In this document: positions 44,012 to 53,727 of the stretch, one piece after another
Numbering within the stretch: the first letter of the stretch is position 1
How the letters are laid out: each line of letters opens with the position of its first letter
Assembly (NCBI RefSeq): GCF_030316845.1
Contig: NZ_JASZYS010000001.1
Span: forward strand, 124,001 to 188,000
DNA length: 64,000 bases
From: Variovorax davisae
GTDB taxonomy: Bacteria > Pseudomonadota > Gammaproteobacteria > Burkholderiales > Burkholderiaceae_C
Direction: 5' to 3'
The notes under the pieces: generated by a model
Database searches by the model: none
The model's input: only the letters and a program-made list of their open reading frames with translations
Told to the model about the DNA's origin: nothing
Made by a program: the position numbers and the translations under genes

Positions 44012-46093
44012 ATGGCCAACCAGACCATCAGAAGAACCACCGGCGACAACCTCGTCACGACGGATGACGGCAACGACACCATCACGACCGGTGCGGGCAA
44101 CGACACCATCGACGCCGGCAAGGGCAACAACTACATCAACGCGGGCAATGGCCGCAACACCATCACCAGCGGTCTGAACAACGACACGATCCATGGCGGT
44201 TCGGGCGTCGACATCATCCAGGCGGGCCATGGCAACAACCACGTCTACGCCTACGACGGCAACAACCAAGTCACGACCGGCGACGGCAAGGACTACATCT
44301 ATGCGCTGAAGGGCGACGACACGATCGTGGCCGGCAACGGCGACAAGTACATCGACGCGGGCTACGGCAACAACGACATCACCGTCGGCAACGGCAAGGA
44401 CACGATCATCGCGTACCACGGCAACGACGTGGTCCGGGCCGGCAATGGCAACAACGTCATCCATGTCCACGACGGCAAGAACGTCGTCACGGTGGGTGGC
44501 GGCAACAACAAGATCTACGCCGGCCGGGACGACGACGTCATCCAGGCCGGCGACGGTCACAACAGGATCGAGGCCGGCGAGGGCAACAACCGCGTCACGA
44601 CCGGCGCCGGCAACGACACCATCGTCACCGGCTGCTACGGCAACGACACCATCGACGCCGGCGACGGCGACAACCATGTGACGGTGCATTCGGGCAGCAA
44701 CGCGGTGAAGACTGGCAGCGGCAACGACAAGATCTACGCCAGCGGCAGCTACAAGGACTTCAATTTCATCGATGCCGGCGCCGGCAACGACTGCATCTCG
44801 CTGGGCTGCGCCAACGACACGGTCCTGATCGGCGCGGGCAGCGACACGCTGTACGCGGGCGGCGGCAACGACCGCGTCATCGTCACCTACGGCGAGAACG
44901 CGGGCTACAAGAACTACCTCGATGGCGGCTGCGGCAGCGACACGCTGGTGCTGCGTGTGACGGCCGCCGAGAAGGCGACCAACGCGGGCTTGGCGAAGGA
45001 CATCGCGGACTACGAGAAGCACCTGGCTGCCGGCAAGGCCGGCGTGGTGTTCCAGTTCAAGTCCATCGACCTGAAGGTCCACAGCTGGGAGCGTTTCGTG
45101 GTCGAGGAGATCAACGAGGCGCCCGTGCTGCCCGCTGTGCTTGCCTTTGCCGGCAAGGAAGACGAGCCGCTCAGCTTCAACCTGCTGTCCACGGCGACCG
45201 ACGTGAACGGCGATGCGCTGACGCTGGTCGACGTGCAGGGCTTCTCTCACGCTCTGGGCAACCCGACTGTCGCCGCCGACGGCACGGTCACGTACACGGG
45301 CGCCTCGAACTGGTCGGGCACCGAGACCGTGACCTACACCGTGTCCGACGGCAAGGGCGGCCTCTCGACCGGCACCGCCACCATCACGATCGCCGGCCTG
45401 GCCGATGCGCCCGAACTGAGCGTGGCGCGCAACGACATCTTCACCTTCGACCTGCGCTCGGCCCTAACCGACACCGACGGCTCCGAGACGCTGTCGCTGG
45501 CGGTCGCCGGCCTGCCGTCGCACGTCCGGCTCAGCAAGGGCAGCTTCGACGCGGGCGAGGGCGTCTGGGTCATCGACCCGGCCGATGCCGGCACCATTCG
45601 CTTCCAGACCGACCCTGGCATCGAGGTCCCGCGTGACCTCGAAATGGTGGTGACCGCGACCTCGCGCGAGGCAGACGGCGACGAGATCTCGACCACCTAC
45701 CGGCTCTTCGGCATGGACGACGACCGCGTGGCGCTCGATCGACTGCCGGGTGTCCACGAGATCGTCGATGGCGGCGCCGGCTTCGACACGCTGGTGTTCG
45801 ACGCCATGCCCGATCTCGACCTGACGGCGCTGGCCACGAACTCGCTGCGCAGCCTCGAGAAGATCGACATGGCCGGCGGCGCCAGGACGCTGACGCTGTC
45901 GGCGGACAAGGTGTCGGAAATGACGTCGGCGAACAAGCTCTACGTCACGGGCGACGCGGGCGACCAGGTGAACCTGGTTGCCGGCGGCTGGAACCTGCAG
46001 AGCACCGCGACCGAGAACGGCATCTCGTACAACGTCTACCAGCACAACGCGGTGTCGTTGTACCTCGAAAACACGCTGACTGCCGTGATCTGA
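44012..46093 (+). CDS. RTX-like beta-roll protein 2, likely type I secreted
   Basis: 693 residues from ATG 44012, a shorter tandem paralogue of the previous gene. One repeat block (about residues 15-295) of nonapeptides in 36-residue super-repeats is followed by the GSDTLVL/SIDLKV module (about 308-360), a VCBS-like domain (AADGTVTYTGASNWSGTE, VSDGKGG) and a C-terminus almost identical to protein 1. MANQTIRRTTGDN mirrors MANEIINKTTGNN. No signal peptide, so C-terminal type I secretion is inferred. The two may bind each other or be expressed under different conditions. Confidence 0.88.
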   Translation: MANQTIRRTTGDNLVTTDDGNDTITTGAGNDTIDAGKGNNYINAGNGRNTITSGLNNDTIHGGSGVDIIQAGHGNNHVYAYDGNNQVTTGDGKDYIYALKGDDTIVAGNGDKYIDAGYGNNDITVGNGKDTIIAYHGNDVVRAGNGNNVIHVHDGKNVVTVGGGNNKIYAGRDDDVIQAGDGHNRIEAGEGNNRVTTGAGNDTIVTGCYGNDTIDAGDGDNHVTVHSGSNAVKTGSGNDKIYASGSYKDFNFIDAGAGNDCISLGCANDTVLIGAGSDTLYAGGGNDRVIVTYGENAGYKNYLDGGCGSDTLVLRVTAAEKATNAGLAKDIADYEKHLAAGKAGVVFQFKSIDLKVHSWERFVVEEINEAPVLPAVLAFAGKEDEPLSFNLLSTATDVNGDALTLVDVQGFSHALGNPTVAADGTVTYTGASNWSGTETVTYTVSDGKGGLSTGTATITIAGLADAPELSVARNDIFTFDLRSALTDTDGSETLSLAVAGLPSHVRLSKGSFDAGEGVWVIDPADAGTIRFQTDPGIEVPRDLEMVVTATSREADGDEISTTYRLFGMDDDRVALDRLPGVHEIVDGGAGFDTLVFDAMPDLDLTALATNSLRSLEKIDMAGGARTLTLSADKVSEMTSANKLYVTGDAGDQVNLVAGGWNLQSTATENGISYNVYQHNAVSLYLENTLTAVI
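44059..44895 (+). repeat. 27/108-bp repeat block in beta-roll gene 2
   Basis: Nonapeptide-coding repeats such as GDDTIVAGN, GDKYIDAGY, GNNDITVGN and GKDTIIAYH, with the same four-rung period as in gene 1 but more irregular. Confidence 0.85.
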
Positions 46094-46152
46094 ACCGTCC
46101 TGCACTGACGGCATGACGATGCCCCCGTCGGCCCTTCGCGGCCGACGGGGGC
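45402..46152 (+). repeat. near-identical 3' duplicate, copy 2
   Basis: Second copy of the segment at 43111-43861, including stop codon, 3' untranslated bases and terminator. Upstream of 45402 the genes diverge quickly, which gives a sharp boundary. Confidence 0.9.
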
Positions 46153-46157
46153 ATTTT
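46121..46157 (+). terminator. intrinsic terminator of beta-roll gene 2
   Basis: A perfect 12-base stem GCCCCCGTCGGC (46121-46132) / GCCGACGGGGGC (46141-46152) followed by ATTTTTC. One base change relative to copy 1 extends the stem. Confidence 0.9.
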
Positions 46158-46168
46158 TCATCCGGCCT

Positions 46169-46570
46169 TCATTCGGCCAGTTCGTCGAGGATCGGGCAAT
46201 CGGGCCGGTGGTCGCCGTGGCAGCAGTCGGCCAGCCGCTCGAGTGTGCGCTGCATCGCGGTCATCTCCTCGATCCGGCGGTGCAGGTCGGCCGCGTGGGC
46301 CAGCGCGATGCGCTTGACGTCGGCGCTGGCGCGGCCCTTGTTCTGCCACAGCTTGAGCAGCTCGGCGATCTCGGCCATGCTGAAGCCCAGGTCGCGCGCG
46401 CGCCGGATGAAGCGCAGCGTGTGCACGTTGTTCTCGGTGTATTGCCGGTAGCCGGCGTCGGTGCGGGCCACCCGGGGCAGCAGGCCGAGCGATTCGTAGT
46501 GCCGCACCATCTCGGCCGAGACCCCCGAGCGGGACGCTGCCTCACCGATGTTGAAAGGCGTCTGGCTCAT
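46169..46570 (-). CDS. cueR: MerR family copper-responsive regulator CueR
   Basis: 133 residues. N-terminal MerR helix-turn-helix ([21 protein letters not shown]), long dimer helix, and a C-terminal metal loop [10 protein letters not shown] in which C117 and C125 have the C-x7-C spacing of monovalent-metal sensors such as CueR. It activates copper-efflux genes by untwisting promoters with long spacers. Its ATG overlaps the copA stop, so it is transcribed with copA. Confidence 0.9.
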   Translation of the reverse strand: MSQTPFNIGEAASRSGVSAEMVRHYESLGLLPRVARTDAGYRQYTENNVHTLRFIRRARDLGFSMAEIAELLKLWQNKGRASADVKRIALAHAADLHRRIEEMTAMQRTLERLADCCHGDHRPDCPILDELAE

Positions 46571-48810
46571 CTCGTGTGTCCCTTCCAGCGCCGCAGCAGC
46601 AGCGCATTGCCCACCACGCTGACGCTGCTGAAGGCCATCGCGGCGCCGGCGATGACCGGGTTGAGCAGCCCGAAGGCGGCCAGCGGTATTCCGACCACGT
46701 TGTAGGCGAAGGCCCAGAACAGGTTCTGGCGGATCTTGGCGTAGGTGCGGCGCGAGATGTCGATGGCGTCGCTGACCAGCGCCGGGTCGCCGCGCATCAG
46801 CGTGATGCCGGCCGCGTGCATCGCGACATCGGTGCCGGTCGACATCGCGATGCCGACGTCGGCCGCGGCCAGCGCCGGCGCGTCGTTGATGCCGTCGCCC
46901 ACCATGGCGACCCGCGTGCCCTCGGCCTTCAGCTGTCCGATGATGGCGGCCTTGTCCTCCGGCAGCACCTCGGCGCGCACGGTGTCGATCTTCAGCAGCC
47001 GGGCCACCGCCTCGGCGCTGCCGCGGTTGTCGCCCGACACCAGCGCGGTGCGGATGCCCTGCGCGTGCAGCCGCTCGATGGCGGCCGCGGCATGGGCCTT
47101 GGGCTGGTCGCCGAAGGCCAGCAGGCCGACCAGGATGGGACGGCCGCCCAGGTCGGCCAGCCAGGACACGGTCCGGCCTTCGGACTGCAACTGCTGCGCC
47201 CGTTCGCCGAGCTTGCCCAGCGGCACCGAGAGTTCGCGCATGTAGCGGCCGCTGCCCAGCCGCAATTCGCGCCCGCCGACCTCGGCCGAGACGCCGCGCC
47301 CGGGCACCGCGCGCACCGCGTTCGCGCGCCCCGGTTCGATGCCGGCCTTGCGGGCCGCCTCCAGCACCGCGCGGGCGAGCGGATGCTCGCTGCCCGACTG
47401 CAGGGTTGCGCTCGCTTGCAGCAGGGCGCTGGCATCGCCGTCGACCGCCTCGCAGGCCACCAGTTCGGGCCGGCCCTCGGTCAGGGTGCCGGTCTTGTCG
47501 AAGGCGACGATGCCGACCGCGTGCGCCACTTCCAGCGCTTCGGCGTCCTTGATCAGCACGCCATGGCGGGCGGCGACGCCGGTGCCGGCCATGATCGCGG
47601 TCGGCGTCGCCAGCCCGAGCGCGCAGGGGCAGGCGATGACCAGCACCGCCACCGCGTTCAGGATGGCGCTCTCCCAGTCGCCGGTGCCGAGGCCCCAGCC
47701 CGCGAAGGTCAGCAGCGCGATGCCGATCACCACCGGCACGAAGACGCTGCTCACGCGGTCGACCAGGCGCTGGATCGGCGCCTTCTTCGCCTGCGCCGAC
47801 TCGACCAGCCGGACGATTCGCGACAGCGTGGTCTCGGCGCCGACCGCGGTGGTTCGCACCAGCAGCAGCCCTTCGCCGTTGACCGAACCGCCGGTCACGC
47901 TGTCGTCTACCTGCTTGGCGACCGGCAGGCCTTCGCCCGTGATCAGCGATTCGTCGACTTCGCTGCGGCCTTCGACCACCCGGGCGTCGACCGGCACGCG
48001 CTCGCCCGGCCGGATGACGACCAGATCGTCGATGCGCACCTGCGCCAGCGCGACGTCCTGCTCGACGCCGCCGCGGCGCACGCGGGCGCGCTCGGGGCGC
48101 AGTGCATGCAGCGCGCGGATCGCCTCGGTGGTCTGGCGCTTGGCCCGGGTCTCGAGCCACTTGCCGAGCAGGACCAGCGTGACGACCACCGCCGAGGCCT
48201 CGAAGTACAGGTGCGGCGGCATGCCATGGCCGGCATGGGCGAAGAGCAGGTACAGGCTGAGCCCGTAGGCGGCGCTGGTGCCGAGGGCCACCAGCAGGTC
48301 CATGTTGCCGGCGCCGGCCTTCAGCGCCTTCCAGCCGGCGCGGTAGAAGCGCGCGCCGAGCCAGAACTGGACCGGTGTCGCGAGCACCAGCTGCAGCCAG
48401 CCGGGCAGCATCCAGTCGCTGCCGAACAGCATCCCGGCCATCGGCAGCACCAGCGGAGTCGACAGGATCGCCGCCGCGGCGACCCGCCAGCCTTCGTTGC
48501 TGCGGCGTGGCGGCGCAGCGGCGGCCGCGCCATCGTCGGCGCTCGGCGTCTCGCCTTCGAGATGGGCCTGGCCGACGCCGTAGCCGGCCTTCTCGATGGC
48601 GGCACGCAGGCTGGCGAGCGCCACCGAGCCGTCGGTGTGCACGCTGGCCTCCTCGGTCGCGAGGTTGACGCTGGCCTCGGTGACGCCGGTCACGGCGCCG
48701 AGCGCCTTTTCGACGCGCGCCACGCAGGACGCGCAGCTCATGCCCTCGATCGGCAGCGACCAGGCCTGCAGGCCGGTCGCCCCGGGTGGCATCGCCAGGG
48801 TGGTGTTCAT
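46567..48810 (-). CDS. copA: copper-exporting P1B-type ATPase CopA
   Basis: 747 residues from ATG 48810; a GTG at 48831 is an alternative. One N-terminal metal-binding domain with MSCASC (C26, C29), transmembrane helices, the ion-channel motif CPC at 394-396, phosphorylation site DKTGT with D438, SEHPLA nucleotide-binding motif, and hinge [13 protein letters not shown] with the other motifs indicates Cu(I) export from the cytoplasm. A CueR-type promoter lies directly upstream and cueR overlaps downstream. Confidence 0.95.
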   Translation of the reverse strand: MNTTLAMPPGATGLQAWSLPIEGMSCASCVARVEKALGAVTGVTEASVNLATEEASVHTDGSVALASLRAAIEKAGYGVGQAHLEGETPSADDGAAAAAPPRRSNEGWRVAAAAILSTPLVLPMAGMLFGSDWMLPGWLQLVLATPVQFWLGARFYRAGWKALKAGAGNMDLLVALGTSAAYGLSLYLLFAHAGHGMPPHLYFEASAVVVTLVLLGKWLETRAKRQTTEAIRALHALRPERARVRRGGVEQDVALAQVRIDDLVVIRPGERVPVDARVVEGRSEVDESLITGEGLPVAKQVDDSVTGGSVNGEGLLLVRTTAVGAETTLSRIVRLVESAQAKKAPIQRLVDRVSSVFVPVVIGIALLTFAGWGLGTGDWESAILNAVAVLVIACPCALGLATPTAIMAGTGVAARHGVLIKDAEALEVAHAVGIVAFDKTGTLTEGRPELVACEAVDGDASALLQASATLQSGSEHPLARAVLEAARKAGIEPGRANAVRAVPGRGVSAEVGGRELRLGSGRYMRELSVPLGKLGERAQQLQSEGRTVSWLADLGGRPILVGLLAFGDQPKAHAAAAIERLHAQGIRTALVSGDNRGSAEAVARLLKIDTVRAEVLPEDKAAIIGQLKAEGTRVAMVGDGINDAPALAAADVGIAMSTGTDVAMHAAGITLMRGDPALVSDAIDISRRTYAKIRQNLFWAFAYNVVGIPLAAFGLLNPVIAGAAMAFSSVSVVGNALLLRRWKGHTR

Positions 48811-48855
48811 TCGGAAAATCCTGTCCTTCACTAGCCGCCTTCGCGGGATGAAGGG

Positions 48856-48886
48856 AGTCTCAACCTTACCATCATGGGAGGGTCAA
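48856..48886 (-). promoter_or_regulatory. CueR-type promoter of copA-cueR
   Basis: On the minus strand TTGACC (48886-48881) and GAGACT (48861-48856) are separated by 19 bases containing the dyad CTCCC...GGTAAGG. The 19-base spacer is the hallmark of MerR-family activated promoters. Confidence 0.88.
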
Positions 48887-48991
48887 GCCGACGGGGTGCC
48901 CGCATCCACCTTTCGGCGTAGTCCGATCAGAAAATAGTAGTTTTTAGTTACGCGACGTATCCTTCTGCCGACTTGACGAAGAGGTGTCCTC

Positions 48992-49954
48992 ATGGGCGCA
49001 AGCGAAATCGACAAGATGGCGAACCTGACGGCCGACTGCCGCCTCTGGGTGGACGATCCGGCCGGCTTCACCACCAGCAAGGTGGGCAGGCTGCACCACA
49101 CCTACCACGAGCATCCGCTGTTCCAACTGCCCGAACTCGAGGCGCTGGCCGAGGAACTGATGCCGCTGAAGCAGTGCCGCTTCATCCGGCCGGGCATCAA
49201 GCAGTCGTCGGCCTTCGCGCACGCGCCCGAGCATCCCGAGGGGCTCAGCATCGCCGAGGTGTTCCGGCGCATCGAGGAGCCGGGCTCGTGGATCGCGCTC
49301 TACGACGTCGAGGTGATTCCGCGCTACAAGGCGCTGCTCGAGAACATCCTGGGCAATGTGCAATCGGTCATCGACCGGGAGCAGCCCGGCATGTTCCTGG
49401 TGACCGGCTTCATCTTCATCTCGGCGCCGCCTTCGGTGGTGCCCTTCCACATCGACCGCGAGAACAATTTCTGGCTGATGCTGCGGGGACGCAAGGTGAT
49501 GAACGTCTGGGACCGCACCGACCGCGTGGTCATCCCCGCGAAGACGGTGGAGGACTACATCGTCGCCCACGTCGCCCGCGACGTCCGCCTGAAGGACGGA
49601 TTCACCGAGCGCAGCCACGAGTTCGAGACCCGGCCGGGCGACGGCGTCTACTTTCCGAGCACCTCGCCGCACATGACGCGCACCGACCCGGGCTGGGCCG
49701 AGGCCGGGGAGGGCGTGGCGATATCGGTCGGCGTCAACTTCTACACCTCGGTCACGCGCCGGACGGCGCGCCTGCACCAGGTCAACCGCCTGCTGCGCAA
49801 GTGCGGGCTGTCGCCGAGCGACCCCGGGGAGTCGCCGCGGGTCGATGCGATCAAGGCGCCGATCGGCAGGCTGGTCGGCGCCACGCGCTGGAAGCTCACG
49901 CAGTTGCGCAGGCCCGAAAAAAGAGGCGAGCTGCCGCCCCCCGGCTCGTTCTGA
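48992..49954 (+). CDS. cupin-like (JmjC-type) oxygenase family protein
   Basis: 320 residues from ATG 48992, with AGAGG six bases upstream. The Fe/2-oxoglutarate jelly-roll pattern is visible: H153 and D155 in VPFHIDRENNFWLML, and H227 in STSPHMTRT as the third iron ligand, with FETRPGDGVYFPS before it. Such proteins often hydroxylate proteins or small molecules. Some are found beside sugar or peptide clusters. No partner is evident here. Confidence 0.78.
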   Translation: MGASEIDKMANLTADCRLWVDDPAGFTTSKVGRLHHTYHEHPLFQLPELEALAEELMPLKQCRFIRPGIKQSSAFAHAPEHPEGLSIAEVFRRIEEPGSWIALYDVEVIPRYKALLENILGNVQSVIDREQPGMFLVTGFIFISAPPSVVPFHIDRENNFWLMLRGRKVMNVWDRTDRVVIPAKTVEDYIVAHVARDVRLKDGFTERSHEFETRPGDGVYFPSTSPHMTRTDPGWAEAGEGVAISVGVNFYTSVTRRTARLHQVNRLLRKCGLSPSDPGESPRVDAIKAPIGRLVGATRWKLTQLRRPEKRGELPPPGSF

Positions 49955-49960
49955 GCGGGC

Positions 49961-51241
49961 TCAGCGGCGCAGCATTTCGCGCCCGCCGACCGCCGGCGCG
50001 TCGTTGCCCCACGCGCCGCGCACGAAGGTCAGCACGGCAGCGACCTCGTCGTCGTCCAGCGCCTGGTTGAAGGGCGGCATGCCATAGGGCCGTGGATTGC
50101 CCGCGGTGGCCGGCAGGAAGCCGCCATGCCGCACCACCTGGATCAGGTTGGCGGTCGAAGCCATGAGTACGGCCCGGTTGCCGGCCAGCGGCGGATAGGC
50201 GCCCAGCGCGCCCTGGCCGACGTCGCCGTGGCAGTAGGCGCAGCGCTGGTCGTAGATCTTGCTGCCGCGTTCCATCACGCGGGCGTCGCGGCGGATGGGC
50301 GCGGTGGCCGGCGCTGCCGCCTCCGATGCCGGCAGACCCTTCAGGTAGACGGCCATCGCCTGCAGGTCGGCTTCGTCGAGGTACTGGGTGCTGCGGAAGA
50401 CCACGTCGGCCATCGGCCCCATGACCGAGCCGCGCGGCGAGGTCCCGGTCTTGAGCAGCGCCACGATGTCGTGCGGGTTCCAATCGGCGACGCCGGCCTC
50501 GCGCTTCGAGGTCAGCGACGGCGCATACCAGTTCTCGACCGGGATCAGCCCGCCCGAGAGGCCGAGCTTTTCTTCGGTGGCGCCGAGCACGTTGCGGGTG
50601 CCGTGGCAGGCGATGCAGTGGCCCAGGCCCTCGACCAGGTAGGCGCCGCGGTTCCATTCGGCCGGCCGCGCCGGATCGGCGGCGAAGCTGCCCGGTGTGA
50701 AGGACAGCGCGCGCCAGACCGCCAGCGCGGCCTGGGTGTCGTAGGGAAATCGCAGCTTGTGCGCCAGGTTCGGGGTCGGGGCGGGCGGGACGCTGCGGAG
50801 GTAGGCGAAGAGGGCGTCGGAATCCTCGCGCGTGACCCGCGTGAAGTTCGGGTAGGGGAAGGCGGGGTAGAGCAGGCGCCCGTCCTTCGAGCGGCCGTTG
50901 TGCATCGCGCGCCAGAAGTGGGCGGCGCTCCAGCTGCCGATGCCGGCCTGCGGGTCGGGCGTGAGGTTGCTCGAGAACACGGTGCCGAACGGCGTCTCGA
51001 TGCCGACGCCGCCGGCATAGTCAGCGCCGCCGCGGGTGGTGTGGCAGCCGGCGCAGTTGCCGGCCAGGGCCAGGTAGCGGCCACGCTCGACCTGCGCCGC
51101 GCTCGGCGCGATCGGGGCGATCGGGGCGGCCGCGTCGGCGGGCAGCGGGTCCTCGCCGCGAATGTTCAGCGCGACCACGGCCACCACGGACAGCAGGGCG
51201 AGGGTGGCCAGGAAGACCAGTAGGAAGAAGAGACGTCGCAT
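49961..51241 (-). CDS. triheme cytochrome c (alcohol/gluconate dehydrogenase subunit type)
   Basis: 426 residues with an N-terminal signal or anchor helix. Three haem c sites are visible: CAGCH at 63-67, CIACH at 209-213 and CAYCH at 334-338. The layout matches the cytochrome subunit of membrane-bound alcohol, aldehyde or gluconate dehydrogenases, which pass electrons to ubiquinone or oxidases. No dehydrogenase subunit is in the window, so the donor is unknown. It follows the diheme gene after 8 bases on the same strand. Confidence 0.9.
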   Translation of the reverse strand: MRRLFFLLVFLATLALLSVVAVVALNIRGEDPLPADAAAPIAPIAPSAAQVERGRYLALAGNCAGCHTTRGGADYAGGVGIETPFGTVFSSNLTPDPQAGIGSWSAAHFWRAMHNGRSKDGRLLYPAFPYPNFTRVTREDSDALFAYLRSVPPAPTPNLAHKLRFPYDTQAALAVWRALSFTPGSFAADPARPAEWNRGAYLVEGLGHCIACHGTRNVLGATEEKLGLSGGLIPVENWYAPSLTSKREAGVADWNPHDIVALLKTGTSPRGSVMGPMADVVFRSTQYLDEADLQAMAVYLKGLPASEAAAPATAPIRRDARVMERGSKIYDQRCAYCHGDVGQGALGAYPPLAGNRAVLMASTANLIQVVRHGGFLPATAGNPRPYGMPPFNQALDDDEVAAVLTFVRGAWGNDAPAVGGREMLRR

Positions 51242-51249
51242 GGCGGGCT

Positions 51250-51957
51250 TCAGCGGTTCAGCGCGCTGCAGGGGATCGGCAGGGGGGCCGGTGGCGTGGC
51301 CGCCGGATGGCTGTCGGCCGGCACCGGCTGCAGCGCCAGCCAACTGGTCACCGCATTGATGTCGGCGGTCGTGAGCTTCCTGCCGACCTCGGCCATGCAG
51401 TCGGGCGGCAGCGCGTGGCGGTCGTTGGTGAGCCAGGCGCCGAGCTGGGAGGACAGATACAGCCGCGGCAGGCCGAGCAGGCCGGGGATGCCCGGCAGGA
51501 CGCCGGTCAGCGCCTGGCCGTGGCATTGGACGCAGGCCGGGATGCCGCGCGCCGCGTCGCCCTGGAAAGCCAGCGCCAGCCCGCGCGCCAGCATTTCAGG
51601 CGTGGCATCGGTCGCGGCCGGCCTCGGCGGGTAAGGCAGGTCGAGCCCGGCGAAGTAGGCCGCGAGCTCGCGCAGATAGTCGTCCGACAGGTGCTGCACC
51701 ATGTGCGTCATGTCGCTGTTGAAGCGGCGGCCGTCGCGAAAGCTGCGCAGCTGGTTGAACAGGTAGACCTCGGGCTTGCCCGACAGGCGCGGGAAATAGC
51801 CGCCGTCGGTGCTGGCGCCCTCGCGGCCATGGCAGGCGATGCAGGCCGCGGCCCGCTGGGCGATGGTGTCGGGCACCTGCATCGGGGGCGTGGCGGCAGA
51901 TGCCGCCAGGCTCCAGGCGGCAAGCAGCAGGCTTTGCAGGAGGCGGGGGATTTTCAT
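51250..51957 (-). CDS. diheme cytochrome c (c4-like)
   Basis: 235 residues with a signal peptide ending near AASAA. Haem sites CIACH (39-43) and CVQCH (142-146) lie in two similar halves, each with a YL-xxQL or LFNQLRSF type segment, as in cytochrome c4. It is first in an operon with the triheme cytochrome and likely relays electrons to the terminal oxidase. Confidence 0.9.
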   Translation of the reverse strand: MKIPRLLQSLLLAAWSLAASAATPPMQVPDTIAQRAAACIACHGREGASTDGGYFPRLSGKPEVYLFNQLRSFRDGRRFNSDMTHMVQHLSDDYLRELAAYFAGLDLPYPPRPAATDATPEMLARGLALAFQGDAARGIPACVQCHGQALTGVLPGIPGLLGLPRLYLSSQLGAWLTNDRHALPPDCMAEVGRKLTTADINAVTSWLALQPVPADSHPAATPPAPLPIPCSALNR

Positions 51958-52065
51958 GCGTGGCGCCTTGATTCTCAGCCCTCGACTGTCGGCGATCGGC
52001 GCCGAAAAGAACAGGCTCAGTGCGACACCAATCGATCGGATCAGTTGAGCCGCTACAGTCGGCGC

Positions 52066-52806
52066 ATGCGATGGCGATACCTTCAGATGCCAGGGTGGCT
52101 GCGGCTGCTGTGCGGCGCCGCGGCGGGCGTATTGGTCGGCCTCGGACTCGGGCTGATGCCGAAGCCGTTCGACGGCGTCGCGCGCGGGCTCCTGGGCTGG
52201 TGCGTCGGGGCCGCGGTCTACCTGCTGCCCGCCTGGTGGCTGGCCGAGACCTGCAATCCCGACCGCACCCGCGCACGGGCCCAGGCGCAGGACCAGCCCA
52301 GCGCCCTGATCCTGGCCATCATGGTGAGCGTGATCGGCGTCAGCATGGTGGTGATCGCCATGCTGCTGCGGAGCGTGCCGCAGCTGTGCGGCGCCCAGCG
52401 CATCGGCCACATCGCGCTCGGCCTGGTGGCGCTGACCGGCTCGTGGCTGATGATCCATACGATCTACGCCTTTCACTACGCCCACCGCTACTACCAGTCG
52501 GAGATCGCGCCGAACCGGCAGGGGCCGGGCCTCAAGTTTCCGGGCAAGCTGGCGCCCGACTACTTCGACTTCCTCTATCACTCCTTCGTGGTCGGCATGA
52601 CCTCGCAGGTGTCCGACGTGCAGGTGACCTCGCGCGAGATGCGCCGCATCACGCTGGTGCACGGCGTGCTGTCGTTCGGCTTCAACATGCTGGTGCTGGC
52701 GCTGTCCATCAACGTCGTGGCCTCGTCGATGCAGGCCGGCGCGGGCGACGGCGGGTCAGCCGGCGGCCACGCGGCGACGGCCCAGCTTGACCAGTCCTGT
52801 CGATAG
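52066..52806 (+). CDS. DUF1345 family membrane protein
   Basis: 246 residues from ATG 52066. Several hydrophobic helices and the conserved loop WLMIHTIYAFHYAHRYY, then FPGKLAPDYFDFLYHSFVVGMTSQVSDV, define DUF1345. The function is unknown. Its last 51 bases overlap the convergent DMT transporter gene; the C-terminal tail is low complexity. Confidence 0.88.
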   Translation: MRWRYLQMPGWLRLLCGAAAGVLVGLGLGLMPKPFDGVARGLLGWCVGAAVYLLPAWWLAETCNPDRTRARAQAQDQPSALILAIMVSVIGVSMVVIAMLLRSVPQLCGAQRIGHIALGLVALTGSWLMIHTIYAFHYAHRYYQSEIAPNRQGPGLKFPGKLAPDYFDFLYHSFVVGMTSQVSDVQVTSREMRRITLVHGVLSFGFNMLVLALSINVVASSMQAGAGDGGSAGGHAATAQLDQSCR

Positions 52807-53727
52807 CGCGACGCCGCAGACGATCACCAGCGCGCAGATCAGCATCCACTGCGTGATCTGCTCGCCCAGAAACACCGCGCCGTAGAACAGCGCGAACACC
52901 GGCACCAGGAAGGTCACGGTCAACGCGCGTGCCGGGCCGGCGCGCTCGATCAGGCGAAAGAACAGGACGTAGGCCAGGCCGGTGCAGGCGGTGCCGACCG
53001 CCAGCAGCGCCAGCCAGGCCTTGGCGCTCGGCATCTGCGCCGGCCACAGCCAGACGGCGGGCAGCGCCAGCGCCAAGGTGGCGCCGACCTGGCTGCCGGC
53101 GGCGGTCGCCATCACCGGCACCCCGCTCAGGTACTTGCGCGTCAGGTTGGCCGCGAAGGCATAGCAGATGCAGGCCGCGAGGCAGGCCGCGATGGCCCAG
53201 CGGGCGGCGCTCTCGTCGGCGCCGGAATGGAAGCCGGCGGTGCGGCCGGCCAGCATCGCCACCCCGGCGAAGCCGATCACCAGGCCGAGGATGCGCGAGC
53301 CGTCGGGCCGGTCCTTGAACCAGCCCCAGGCCACCAGCGCGCCGAACATCGGCACCGTGGCATTGATCACCGCCGCCAGCCCGCTGTTGAGGGTCAGCAG
53401 TCCGAAGGCGAAGAAGGCGAAGGGCAGGCCGGAATTGAGGACGCCGATGCCGAGCGCGGGCTTCCAGTGCTGCCTGAAGGCCGGCCACTGGCCGCGCAGG
53501 AACATCAGCGGCAGCAGGCACAGCATCGCGATCGCGACCCGCACCGCGGCGGTCGGCAGCGCGCCGAACTCGGCCGCGCCGATGCGCATGAAAAGGAACG
53601 AGGCGCCCCACAGCGCGCCGAGCAGCAGCAGATCGACCAGCCAGGCGCGGCTGGCGGTCGGAGGGCTGGGGGTGATCGTGGGAGTCGCCGCGGTCGTTCC
53701 GCCGGCCGTGCATTCGCCTTCGCTCAC
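52756..53727 (-). CDS. DMT/EamA family transporter
   Basis: 323 residues from a GTG whose TGA overlap (GTGA) couples it to ogt; GGAAGGGG precedes the start. Ten hydrophobic helices form two EamA halves (ALWGASFLFMRIGAAEF and ICYAFAANLTRKYLSG). Typical roles are amino-acid, metabolite or drug export. Substrate unknown. Confidence 0.88.
   Translation of the reverse strand: MSEGECTAGGTTAATPTITPSPPTASRAWLVDLLLLGALWGASFLFMRIGAAEFGALPTAAVRVAIAMLCLLPLMFLRGQWPAFRQHWKPALGIGVLNSGLPFAFFAFGLLTLNSGLAAVINATVPMFGALVAWGWFKDRPDGSRILGLVIGFAGVAMLAGRTAGFHSGADESAARWAIAACLAACICYAFAANLTRKYLSGVPVMATAAGSQVGATLALALPAVWLWPAQMPSAKAWLALLAVGTACTGLAYVLFFRLIERAGPARALTVTFLVPVFALFYGAVFLGEQITQWMLICALVIVCGVALSTGLVKLGRRRVAAG

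Noticed and set aside
40338..44895. Regular 27- and 108-bp repeats considered as a CRISPR array or tandem DNA satellite.
   Set aside because: Units are in frame, diverged at third positions and have no spacer/repeat alternation; they encode nonapeptide rungs.
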